This document shows, one piece after another, positions 1 to 8,694 of a stretch of DNA of 64,000 bases (positions within the stretch are counted from its first letter, which is position 1; each line of letters opens with the position of its first letter). Under the pieces are notes generated by a model. The model did no database searches. It was not told the origin of the DNA and saw only the letters and a list, made by a program, of their open reading frames with translations. The position numbers and the translations under genes were made by a program. Location: positions 1-64,000 of the forward strand of contig PXYW01000033.1 in the NCBI GenBank assembly GCA_003023695.1, in the 5' to 3' direction. The stretch is from Sulfobacillus benefaciens (GTDB lineage Bacteria; Bacillota; Sulfobacillia; Sulfobacillales; Sulfobacillaceae).

Positions 1-919
1 TTGCTTACGTGGCGCATCGGCCTCATGGCGTACCGTCTTCGATTCACATCGCCGTGGAAGGCGGCCACTGGTGGCTGTCTTTCGCCGCCGAGGATGCCGC
101 GGTCACGATGGCCAAGAAAACGGCAGACGCCACCACGGAACACCTTGCGGAGGATTTACGGCATCTTTCGGCGGAGCAACTTACCGCGCGGACGCTTGGT
201 GGAGATCGGGGCGTCGCCAAGCCCCTGACCACCTCGGATGGGCAGGTCTTTGACCTCCTGCCCGTGCAGAAGAAACGGATCAAGAAGACCCGCCGTCAAC
301 GCAAACAATGGCAACGCAAGGCGTGTCGGCGAAAAAAAGGTTCGAAAAACCAAAAAAAGCGTATCGCAAAGTGGCGAAGTATCAGCAATACGAAAAGAAT
401 GTCCGACAGGACTATGCCCATCAAACGAGTCATCATTTGGTCGCCAATGATGCCTATGATTTGTATGTGTTCGAGGCTCTGAAGATCCAAACGATGACCA
501 AACGCCCCCAGGCCAAAACGGATGCCCAAGGACGGTTTCTGCCCAATAAAGCGACAGCTAAGGCCGGACTGAACCGGGCCATCTTGTCGTCAGCTTGGGG
601 ACCAGTCGTCTCGTTTACTACCTATAAAGCGCTACGCCAAGGCAAGCTGGTCATCACCGTCCCCCCCGCGTATAGTTCGCAGGAATGTGCGGTCTGCACA
701 TTCACTTCCCCGGACAATCGGCCCTCACAGGCTGCGTTTGTCTGTCAACGCTGTGGACATACCGATCATGCCGACCACAATGCGGCCGTGGTGATCGCGA
801 AGCGGGGTATCCAAAAGCTTCTTTCCGGCGATCCGCTGACCAAAGCTCACAAAACCACGCGGATTTTTCGGAAACTAGGACCGGAACGGTCCGAAGTGAC
901 GCCTGGGGAGATCGGATAA
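1..919 (+). pseudogene. tnpB: TnpB RNA-guided nuclease, frameshifted and 5'-truncated by window edge
   Basis: Reading from base 3, the frame gives a TnpB middle region with the first RuvC motif (GGDRGVAKPL) and a basic KKRIKKTRRQRKQWQRK helix. At an A7 run (352-358) the homologous sequence moves to another frame, which runs to the stop at 919. That second part carries the conserved NVRQDYAHQ segment, the RuvC glutamate region (VFEALKIQTM), the zinc finger (CAVC and CQRC) and the final RuvC aspartate motif DHADHNAA. So all catalytic residues and zinc ligands are present but split over two frames. The protein would be inactive unless the ribosome or polymerase slips at the A run. The N-terminus lies outside the window. 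Confidence 0.8.
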
Positions 920-1030
920 GACACGGGACGCCAGAGGCTCCCGCGCAATGGTCGAAGAACCAGGAACTTCTCGGAGTGATCCCAGAAACCCCCACCGCAA
1001 CCCGTCAGGGTTAGGTGGCGGGAGAGTTCA
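1..1030 (+). mobile_element. IS200/IS605-type element, right part
   Basis: The left side of the window is the tnpB part and right end of an IS200/IS605-type transposon. Just after tnpB, bases 989-1022 can fold into an imperfect hairpin (CCCACCGCAACCC, loop GTCA, GGGTTAGGTGGCGGG), and the sequence GAGAGTTCA follows. A subterminal hairpin followed by a TTCA-like end is typical of IS605 right ends, where the 3' part of the TnpB guide RNA is also encoded. No tnpA is visible; it may lie upstream or be absent. The end near 1030 is inferred from the hairpin and from the point where the neighbouring reading frame starts to look like a substrate-binding protein. Confidence 0.6.
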
Positions 1031-1520
1031 TTTCCCAGTGACCTACATTTCCAGCAATCAGACCTTGACCGACGTGGCGGAACTTCTTAAGAGCGACTGG
1101 GCAAACGAGGGTATACAGGTTAATCTAGAACCGTTACCGGCGTCCACCTTCTTTGCAGATGTCACCATCAAAAACCCCAGTGGGTGGGCGATGGCATTGG
1201 GTGGAGGCTGGACCTACCAACCTGATTTTTATCCCACCGGTGGCGGACTTTTTGCCAGTGGAGCACCGGTGAACAAAGGGGGGTATAACTCGCAGGAAAT
1301 GGATGACTTGATTGCCGAGAGTTATGCGCCCGGTACTCCGAAACAGGCACTAGCGCGGCTTTATGCCTATGAAGTGTATGCGGCAAAGCAATTGCCCGTG
1401 CTGTGGATGCCATTGGCAGGGTCTTTGGCCGCGCACAGCAAGACATTGCATGGTACGGTCAGCACCTATAATCCCATTTCGGACTTGCTGTCAGCTAATT
1501 ACTGGTGGTTTTCCCACTAG
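1031..1520 (+). pseudogene. Peptide ABC transporter substrate-binding protein, C-terminal fragment
   Basis: Directly after the IS end an open frame encodes about 160 residues matching the C-terminus of family 5 extracellular solute-binding proteins (OppA/DppA type): VTYISSNQTLTDVAELLKS, then GGYNSQEMDDLI, then an AKQLPVLWMPL segment and a normal stop. The N-terminal two thirds, signal peptide and start codon are missing, so the gene was most likely cut by the insertion sequence. An open frame beginning at 948 inside the IS is only an artefact of the fusion. In an intact form such proteins are lipoproteins that deliver oligopeptides to an ABC importer; no permease genes follow here. Confidence 0.75.
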
Positions 1521-1750
1521 CCATAAGCAAGTTACAGCGGGATGCGCCTGCAGGTTTATGCCATCCGAGGTCCATTTCCCGACTGTCCTGTCAGCTTCGG
1601 GGGCACCACCTGGCGGCCTTAAAGTAGTCATGCGTCTCCACTGTCGGAAGGAGTTTTTGACTGTTGCTCTGGCAGAGGGGGCATAGGGATTTTATGAAAG
1701 AACGTTGCCGAAATGTACCGTAACTGTCCTTATTGCAAAACGGACTTGCA

Positions 1751-2914
1751 TTATTCCTGTCGGGCACCATCGCCGGATGAAAAGATCCTCCACCAGAGTG
1801 CAGCTCCCGCGCCCATCGCCCAAATTCCGGCCAAGGCGAGGGTTAACTGAGGAAAAGAGAAGTGTTGAACGGCGATTAGGGTGCCTAAATATCCTAATTG
1901 ACCCCCGACTCTTTCCCAGGCGGTAACGCGGCCACGAATTTTAGACGGCCAGGCGCTTGTCTTAAATTCATTCTCCGCTAAAAATGCGACACCGGTTGCG
2001 ACGCTGAGACCTAGCCATAAGGCCCAGTGTATCGTGGGGTAGGCCCATAGGGCCAATGCAAAGAGCCATGTGCCACCGTAACTTCCCAGCAGCAGAGTGG
2101 AGACGGGCAGTTTAGCAAAGAGTGGACTTGCCAAACCTGCAATGAAGGCTCCACCGGTGCTCAGCATCAGAAAGCGAGGCAATAACTGAGGATAAATTTT
2201 GACGCCTAAGGCATAGGTGACGAGGGCAAAGCTGGTCGCGTTGGTATAAGAAAAGATCACCGAGGTGGCAAATCGTGATGTGAGGTAGAAGGGCTTGGAT
2301 GAAGTGGGTTTGGGAGCCCGTGCATGGAACCACTCCGGCGATTCTGGGAGCTTGCGGCGAAGTTGCCAAGACAGAATGGCTAGAATCACGGGAATCAGGG
2401 TGATAACGGTTTGACGGACTCCTGGGTGCATAGGCATTGCGGTAAGAATTGCAAGGACTAGCCCACCGAAGTTGGAAAAATTCATCATGAGGTAAAATGC
2501 GCTGGTTCGTGTTGATGGGGGAAGCAATTCCTGGCCTAAAGCCAACACCGTGGTGCTTTCCAACCCGGCGGTAATGACCAGCGCGAGACAGCCCCATGCG
2601 GACAGACTATGGCTTTTGACCACCAGCAATATTAGCCCGCCGATAACATACCCTACAGGGCTCCAATGCAATAGACGAGTGCGGCCTATATGATCGGCTG
2701 TGATTCCGCCACTTAAAATGCCTATGATTAAGCCTGTGGGTGCCCATGTCAAATGCCAAAGAGACCACGCGCTATGTTGGGCAAGCCATGTGGTAGAGAC
2801 TGCGGCTACGCCATAACTAAAGGCGTTTAAAAAAATGGCCAGTGATAAGATCCAAAATGGGCGATGGACCCAGAATTTTTGTGATGGCGGCGAAGTGGAG
2901 ATGGTCATTGGCAT
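1751..2914 (-). CDS. MFS transporter
   Basis: A 387-residue integral membrane protein with about twelve hydrophobic segments and the length of a major facilitator superfamily transporter. After the second membrane segment it has the MFS loop signature in the form GGITADHIGRTR, which corresponds to the conserved G-x-x-x-D-R-x-G-R-R motif. The substrate cannot be told from the sequence. It stands alone between two decayed regions, with the truncated binding protein downstream on the other strand. No strong ribosome binding site is visible before the ATG, so the start could be slightly different. Confidence 0.8.
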   Translation of the reverse strand: MPMTISTSPPSQKFWVHRPFWILSLAIFLNAFSYGVAAVSTTWLAQHSAWSLWHLTWAPTGLIIGILSGGITADHIGRTRLLHWSPVGYVIGGLILLVVKSHSLSAWGCLALVITAGLESTTVLALGQELLPPSTRTSAFYLMMNFSNFGGLVLAILTAMPMHPGVRQTVITLIPVILAILSWQLRRKLPESPEWFHARAPKPTSSKPFYLTSRFATSVIFSYTNATSFALVTYALGVKIYPQLLPRFLMLSTGGAFIAGLASPLFAKLPVSTLLLGSYGGTWLFALALWAYPTIHWALWLGLSVATGVAFLAENEFKTSAWPSKIRGRVTAWERVGGQLGYLGTLIAVQHFSFPQLTLALAGIWAMGAGAALWWRIFSSGDGARQE

Positions 2915-3955
2915 ATTGTTCGCGAAGGGAATGCACGGTATGCGGGGTAAGCCAGTTCACGGTTGCTTTTGGTATCTGGGGCACATGGTTCGGGATATCC
3001 GCAAAATCGCTTTGTTCATGGATTAGAGCGATTAGAGAGGAAGTTTGCCTTCGTTTTAGCGAAATATTTTGTTCAAGACGGGGAGCACAATCGGGACACC
3101 TATGTTGAGGAGGTGGGTGATAGGCGAATGTGATGAACTGCCCCGAGTCCGATGGTTAAATGTGCCAAGCCAAGGAACCATCATGGAACTTGGATCCTCA
3201 GACATTCCGTTTGGAGCAATAGCCACACGAATCCGTTCCATAGAGATAACTTCATACATGCGAATTTTTAGATGCTTTCGATGTCGACGTGATTGCAGAC
3301 CTTATTCAAAAAAGGCGCCTACAATATGAACCCTAGCAACCGACATTTTGGCGAGTTGCACCATCCGCGCCAACCAGCCATCTCGGATTCTGGCGAAGGT
3401 GTTGGCCAACGAGCGGAGGACGATTGCCTTGGTCAGGGAGGAAGCCCCAGGGATCGTGGAAGGGTTCATCACTGCCATGACTATTGCGGCCCCTCCAGTC
3501 TATGAGCCCGGAGGCCCAACATGCATGGCGGATGATTATTGGGTACGCGGTGGCGAATGTTGGGAGACCATCGGTCGGACTTTACTTGCCGCAGTTTGTT
3601 CCCGGGTTCGTTCGGAATTCGGGGGGCTCAAGTCTTGGTCGTATGCGAGCATCAGCACATCGCAAAACGCACCATATTTTTTTGATCTCGAATGATTGTT
3701 TACTTCATCTATAAGATACGACAAGGGCAGTGGTGATCTGATCCCATTTAGAATCGTAAGAGAAGATTAAACAATGATGCAAAAAGGGGCCTAATCCATG
3801 GCCCATACACGCTATCTGTTATCCCTGGATCCCGCATTTTAGGTCGGCTGGGTCTATCGGACTGAACCGGGTCAGCCTGCAGCCACCATGACAAAAAATA
3901 GGGCTCCGACGGTGCGCAGATCCTGTTCGGCCCTTCACCGGCAGGGGGCCTGTCG
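2915..3955. other. Intergenic stretch without a supported gene
   Basis: Several short open frames exist here on both strands, but none has a recognisable domain, a good ribosome binding site or a convincing length. One frame near 3484-3670 has a hydrophobic patch that might come from a dead membrane protein, but I cannot support a family. The stretch lies between the MFS gene and a ketoacyl synthase remnant and is best seen as decayed sequence. Confidence 0.5.
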
Positions 3956-4468
3956 GTGTGGGCAGGTAGACCACGACAGATCCTTGCAGATCATGGCGGC
4001 GCGGCCAATATTCGCGGGTATGGTTCGGTAGCAGATGCTCATCATGTAACATCTCCCGACCCAAGTGGGCAATGGGAAGCCATGGCCATGAAGCTAGCCT
4101 TAACGAGGCAGAGCAACCCCCTATCGACGCCCTTATCGCCCATGGTACGGGAACCAAGATGGGGGATGCAGCTGAAATTCGTGCCATCAACGATGTTTTT
4201 TGGCGACACAACCCAGCGTTGGCGGTCACATCGATCAAAGGACACATCGGCCATAGCACGGCGGCGGCTGGCGTAATGGCTGTTATCGCTGGCATTCAAG
4301 CAATATCTGCAAGGACAACTGCCAGCTACTATGGGAACGACGAACGTAGATCCGGAGGCCCAATTTAATGTGGTGTTACATCATCCAAAACCCATGGACA
4401 TTTGCCAAATCCAGATCAATGCCTTTGGGTTTGGAGGACAAAATGCAGCCATCGTAATGAGTCGATAG
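3956..4468 (+). pseudogene. Beta-ketoacyl-ACP synthase II (FabF-like) remnant
   Basis: Three pieces of a ketoacyl synthase can be read in order but in alternating frames. First comes YGSVADAHHVTSPDPSGQWE with the following AMAMKLAL helix, then DALIAHGTGTKMGDAAE through TSIKGHIGHSTAAAGVMAV, then LPATMGTTNVDPEAQ through INAFGFGGQNAAIVMSR and a stop. The two active-site histidines (HGTGT and GHIGH) are visible, but the N-terminal half with the catalytic cysteine is not found upstream. The gene is therefore both truncated and broken by at least two frameshifts. The intact family condenses malonyl-ACP with acyl-ACP in fatty acid or polyketide synthesis. No other fatty acid genes are nearby. Confidence 0.8.
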
Positions 4469-4667
4469 GGAAGAGAACTAACGGGAAGTGGAGAGAAGCG
4501 TGAAACTTGTGCCGAGTATTTTGTGATGGATTGCCGGCTGTTTATCGCAAATGCCACGAGCGCGACTCACAGTCGTGGGACCCATTAGTCATGATGAGCC
4601 CCATCATCACCGGGGAGGGATCTGTGACTAAAATAAAACCCGCAATATTCTCAGAATCATCACGGTT

Positions 4668-5696
4668 CTACTTTGAGACGGTGGACTCGACGTACTTCAA
4701 TGCGATGCTGTGGTCTGCCTCAAGACTCGCCATCACGCCGTTGGCCAGAACCATCATCGGATCTGTATGCCCGAAATCGATGTCGTAAATGATGGGAAAC
4801 GCATATCCTCGTGTCGCAATCGTCAGCACTGTTTCCAGCGAGTCTTCCGCCGAGAACCCCGTTGCGCTGAGAAAGCGCCCTACAACCAAAGCCGAAACTT
4901 GATGATAAACGCCCATTTGTCGCAACTGGGTCAGATAGCGGTCCACCATAGCCACATCGGTCGTTTCGTCATCTTCCACGCAGAGAATCGCACCGTTCAT
5001 ATCGGGCCAATATGGGGTGCCGGCCAAAAGCAGCAGGGTGCTTAAGTTGCCCGCGATAATCCGACCATACGCGGTGCCGTGTTTAAGGATTTTCCACCCA
5101 GTTGATACTTGCATCACTCGCGCACGAGTGTCTTCGCGGTCCCACTGCAAATTTTCCTCCGTCCACTGTTCCGACTGCCGCATGGGTTGCCCGTTGGGTT
5201 GTGGATTCATAAGCACGTTTTGCAAACTATCCCATGTATAGGGAAACACTCCGCCAAATTCGCCAAACTGCGGAAGAAGGGCGGGACCCATGTAGGTTAC
5301 CATGCCCGTCCGAGCAAATATCCCCAGTTGCAGCGCGGTAATGTCGCTATAGCCCAACAGTATTTTTGGGTTCTGAGCGATCAGATCAAAATTGAGTTGC
5401 TCTAGTAACTGGTGGGAATTGTATCCCCCAATGGTCGGCACGATCACTTTGACGTCCGGATTACGATACATGGCATGCAGATCTGATAGTCTGTCCTCGA
5501 TGGTCCCTGCAGTGTGGCCGGTTTGTTTGGACGTGTAGGTTCCCAATGTCACCTGAAACCCTAGGTTCTTAAGGCACTCGACACCACGCTGCAGTCGGTT
5601 CGGGCAAAAGGCAGCGATCGGTGATGCCGGAGAGACGATACCCACGGTGTCGCCAGACGATAACTTGGGCGGTTTGACAATCTCCACAGCAGACAC
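4668..5696 (-). CDS. S66 family peptidase (LD-carboxypeptidase / MccF-like)
   Basis: A 342-residue protein of the S66 serine peptidase family. It begins with the typical LSSGDTVGIVSPASP segment, has the nucleophile-elbow motif GYSDITALQ, and has the C-terminal VEDDE and DFGHTDPMM segments that carry the glutamate and histidine of the Ser-Glu-His triad. Family members either cut the L,D-peptide bond of murein tetrapeptides or, like MccF, hydrolyse acyl-adenylate antibiotics of the microcin C type. The length and the PYTWDSLQNVL-type insert resemble the MccF-like branch, but the choice between the two roles is inference. Translation probably starts at GTG (5696). It stands alone on the minus strand next to an SH3-like gene. 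Confidence 0.85.
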   Translation of the reverse strand: MSAVEIVKPPKLSSGDTVGIVSPASPIAAFCPNRLQRGVECLKNLGFQVTLGTYTSKQTGHTAGTIEDRLSDLHAMYRNPDVKVIVPTIGGYNSHQLLEQLNFDLIAQNPKILLGYSDITALQLGIFARTGMVTYMGPALLPQFGEFGGVFPYTWDSLQNVLMNPQPNGQPMRQSEQWTEENLQWDREDTRARVMQVSTGWKILKHGTAYGRIIAGNLSTLLLLAGTPYWPDMNGAILCVEDDETTDVAMVDRYLTQLRQMGVYHQVSALVVGRFLSATGFSAEDSLETVLTIATRGYAFPIIYDIDFGHTDPMMVLANGVMASLEADHSIALKYVESTVSK

Positions 5697-5797
5697 CCCA
5701 ATTCCATTGCGTTACAAAACTAGTCTATGGCTGGTTCCACTCTTGCTTCCCGAAATCAGTCACCCCGTAGTGTACGGCAAGGGATTACGGAGGGATT

Positions 5798-6154
5798 TTA
5801 GTTTCTGGCCGGTTGTAAATTTTCGACAGGCACCCATCCTTCTTCGTCACGGGAGTTTTTACACCAGACCCATCCGGCGAGAACTTTTGTGCCCATGACC
5901 AGCTCGCCATGCTTAACGGTGAGCTCGATGGAATTGTAATCGTCTGTCACTACAGTTCGGATTGATTCCGAAGCACTAAGAAGTTGTTCGGGGACCCAAG
6001 CTCCAAGGCCCAAGTCGTTAGTGCACCAAAGCCATGACGACCAGCGATCATCCCGTCGCCCGACCTGCACCGACTCTCCACACCGGAAGCGAATTCCCTC
6101 ATCATAGCTGCGGTTGTGTTGACGGATGACACGATACTTAACGTCCACAGGCAT
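5798..6154 (-). CDS. Small protein with two SH3-like repeats
   Basis: A 118-residue soluble protein made of two variant SH3-like modules. Each ends with a W-x-W/V-C ... WVP element: WLWCTNDLGLGAWVPEQLL in the first half and WVWCKNSRDEEGWVPVENL in the second, with a DDYNSIELTV strand between them. Such proteins are widespread small stand-alone polypeptides of unknown role; there is no signal peptide, so a cytoplasmic place is likely. An AGGGAAG sequence lies just before the ATG. No functional partner is evident; the S66 peptidase lies downstream on the same strand about 100 bases away. Confidence 0.7.
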   Translation of the reverse strand: MPVDVKYRVIRQHNRSYDEGIRFRCGESVQVGRRDDRWSSWLWCTNDLGLGAWVPEQLLSASESIRTVVTDDYNSIELTVKHGELVMGTKVLAGWVWCKNSRDEEGWVPVENLQPARN

Positions 6155-6631
6155 CTTCCCTGGCAGTAGTCTGAGCGTGGCGTGGTCAATTCTCTCTAGA
6201 CATTTTATCAGGAAATGTGTCTAAACTGCTATTTGGTGATATGACCCATGAAGCTGTTTCATCCGAAACCTTTGCTACATGCGGTCCTCCGGTCACACGA
6301 AAATTGCGGGAACGACCGAATTTGATCTTCCCACGGAAGGAAACAGTCCTCGGTATGGGCATAGACCCTTCTCCACAGTCGAGATCCATCCGTTGAGTTA
6401 TGAACAAGCCTCCCTCCACCGTTACACTAGGCAAACAGCGATTTTTTCCCAAGTTTGGACACTCGATGAGAAAGAGCAGTGCCAGACTTGATGTGACGAC
6501 GTTCTATGGCTCCTTTGCCGCGGCCAGGATGAAAGCGGCTCTCCGACTATACCTAGCCGCAGACCGAAATGTTGCTCGCCGTCACAAACTACTCCATAAT
6601 TCAAGGAGATTCGACACCTCGGGGGTTATGA
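6155..6631. other. Intergenic region upstream of the Wadjet operon
   Basis: No gene is supported in this 477-base gap between the divergent SH3-like gene and jetA. It should hold the promoter of the jet operon. AAGGAG occurs near 6604 and a G-rich CGGGGG element lies just before the ATG of jetA, so the latter is the probable ribosome binding site. I do not see a convincing -35/-10 pair. Confidence 0.4.
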
Positions 6632-8078
6632 ATGAACACGTTATTTGATATCGTACCGGAAACCTTTTTCTCTTTGTTAGCGGCTCCCAACCGACGCCTG
6701 TATGCTCGGGCGATGGTGGTGCGCGACTGTTATCGCCGTGAAATGAAATTTGTGCGGTCGGATTTGGTTTCCTACTTTCTCAATGACTTGCAGCCTGACT
6801 TGCTCCAACAGGTGGAACCGGAGGATGATGCGGGGGAGCTGAGGAATTTATCGGATCGCGCTCACTTGCTAGTCCGCCGACTGATTGAGACCGGCTGGCT
6901 GGTCACCGACGTGGATGATCAGACACTGGAAGAAACAATCCTAATACCGGATTATGCCGCTCAAATCTTAGCCACCCTCTATCAAATCGAAAATCCCTCG
7001 GCACCGACATACAATACATCTGTCTACGCGGCATACTCCGCACTCAGAACAGCCGATGCCGAACGCAATGAACTGGTGGCACAAGGACTTGAAGCGGCAC
7101 AGGGACATATTGAAAGTCTTCAGGACAACCTTCGCATGTTAATGCACAACCTGCGGCAGTTTTATAAAGATGTTCACCAATTTACCGAGGTTCCTCAAGT
7201 GCTTACCCAGCATTTCGACCAATATCTCGAGGAATTGGGGACCAAAATCTATCATCCGTTAAAGACGAGTGACAGCTTTTACCGGTTTCAGGCGCCTATG
7301 CGGGCCATTTTGCAAAACTGGCTGCGAGATCCTGGGATGCAGGAGTTGTTGGTGCAATCGGTTCAGCGGCATGACCACTCGCAGACGCCAGAATCAGCGC
7401 GCAGCGAGGTATTAAGCCGCCTTTATGGACTCTCTGAAACTTTGGAGCAAGTGGACCGCTTCTTGCAAGAAATCGATCGTCGCAACGCCGCCTACACTCG
7501 TTCGGCCACGGCCCGGGTGCGTTACTTGCTCAATACCAATCGCGATATTAAAGGCGAATTGATCGAGTTGATGAAAGCCTTGCCGGCATTAGGCGAAGAA
7601 GCTTCCCAGGATTTTGACGATATCTTGGATATCGCCATTACCCGGGTCCGTTATGCCGATCCTGAGCGCCTCTACCGCGAACCTCGGTCACGTCAAGAAA
7701 AGGCGAGTCAGGCGCTTTCAAAACGTCATCCGCTGGCGGATGACGCGTTGGCCAAAGAGGTCTTCGAATTCATGCAGCAACGTCAGAGTCTTTATGCGGA
7801 CCAAGCTCTGGTACGCTTTTTGGATAGCCAGCGCCCGGTCGGATCGGGTCGGTGCCTCTGAGATTAATTTGGGTAGTATAGAAGATTTTTTGCGCACATT
7901 GTTGGCTACGGTAAAAAGCGACGAACTGGAGTTTCCGTACCAGGTGCAAGGTCCCGGCAGGACCGCCGGGGTTCAGCGGGGTCAATACCGGATTCCGGAC
8001 ATGACCTTTATCCTGAAAGATCCCATTCGAATGTCGGTCAACGATGAGGGGAAGGTCGGCGTTAATGGAGTGGAGTAA
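6632..8078 (+). pseudogene. jetA: Wadjet protein JetA (MksF/kleisin-like), frameshifted near the 3' end
   Basis: JetA is the kleisin-type subunit (MksF-like) of the Wadjet anti-plasmid SMC complex. The first frame (6632-7861) encodes 409 residues starting MNTLFDIVPETFFSLLAAPN, mostly alpha-helical with a long heptad-like centre. The homologous C-terminal segment (SEINLGSIEDFLRTLLATV, then YRIPDMTFILKDPIRM) continues in a different frame to a stop at 8078. The shift lies around 7840-7860 within the direct repeat GGTCGGATCGGGTCGG. The whole span is 482 codons plus one base, so one base too many explains the break. The missing part is the C-terminal winged-helix-like end that in kleisins contacts the SMC head, so the frameshift would probably inactivate the complex unless it is a sequencing error. 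Confidence 0.85.
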
Positions 8079-8694
8079 AACTTGCCAGGAAATGCGTGAA
8101 GACGACAGGGAACGACTTTCGGAGATTGTGAGTCAGCTCTTTGAGAGGACCTTTATCATCCGGGAACTTTGGGACGCGAGGGCTCAGCGGATGGTGGCCA
8201 ACCCCTCTTATCGTTTCGTGACTCGATTTTTAGAGTGTCTCAGAGCCTATCTGGATTTTGGGGGATTTGATCTTCAAGTCGATAACGACTTGGGCGTGGT
8301 TGCGTTATACAGCCGCTATGGGCGTAATCGGGAACCGCTGGACAAGGTTACGACCTATTTTCTCATGGCACTCCGATTGCTATTTATTGAAAAAATGGAA
8401 GAGGCCAAAATGCGCCAAGAACCTTTGGTAGCCCTCTCTGATGTATTTAACCGATTACGGGTGTTAGATTTGACTGTGGGCAAACTGCCAGTAAAAGCGG
8501 TGGAGAAAACACTGGCGACACTGCGCCGCCTTTCCATTATCGAACTGGTTGATGGTGATGCCAGTGATCCGGAATCGCGTTGGCTAATCTATCCCAGCAT
8601 TCGGATCTTAGTTCCTGACGAACGCATTCACGATGCATTGGCAAGGATTCAGTCGCTTGAGGATGCTGGAACAGGGGAGGAGGGAGAGATGTGA
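8065..8694 (+). CDS. jetB: Wadjet protein JetB (MksE-like)
   Basis: JetB is the KITE/MksE-type accessory subunit that binds the kleisin in Wadjet and MukBEF-like condensins (DUF4194 family). I take the start at 8065 because GAGGGGAAGG lies about nine bases before this ATG; an in-frame ATG at 8044 has no such site and would add seven residues. The resulting 209-residue protein has the family segments ERTFIIRELWD, LYSRYGRNREPLDKVTTYFL and a C-terminal winged-helix-like stretch ending YPSIRILVPDERI. It overlaps the 3' part of jetA and its stop overlaps the GTG of jetC, which indicates translational coupling within one operon. Confidence 0.88.
   Translation: MEWSKTCQEMREDDRERLSEIVSQLFERTFIIRELWDARAQRMVANPSYRFVTRFLECLRAYLDFGGFDLQVDNDLGVVALYSRYGRNREPLDKVTTYFLMALRLLFIEKMEEAKMRQEPLVALSDVFNRLRVLDLTVGKLPVKAVEKTLATLRRLSIIELVDGDASDPESRWLIYPSIRILVPDERIHDALARIQSLEDAGTGEEGEM

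Noticed and set aside
948-1520. A 190-residue open frame that seems to start at 948
   Set aside because: Its first part lies inside the IS end and hairpin; only the part after about 1031 matches a substrate-binding protein, so the start is an artefact.
3484-3714. Open frame with a hydrophobic stretch downstream of the MFS gene
   Set aside because: Too short, no ribosome binding site and no recognisable family.
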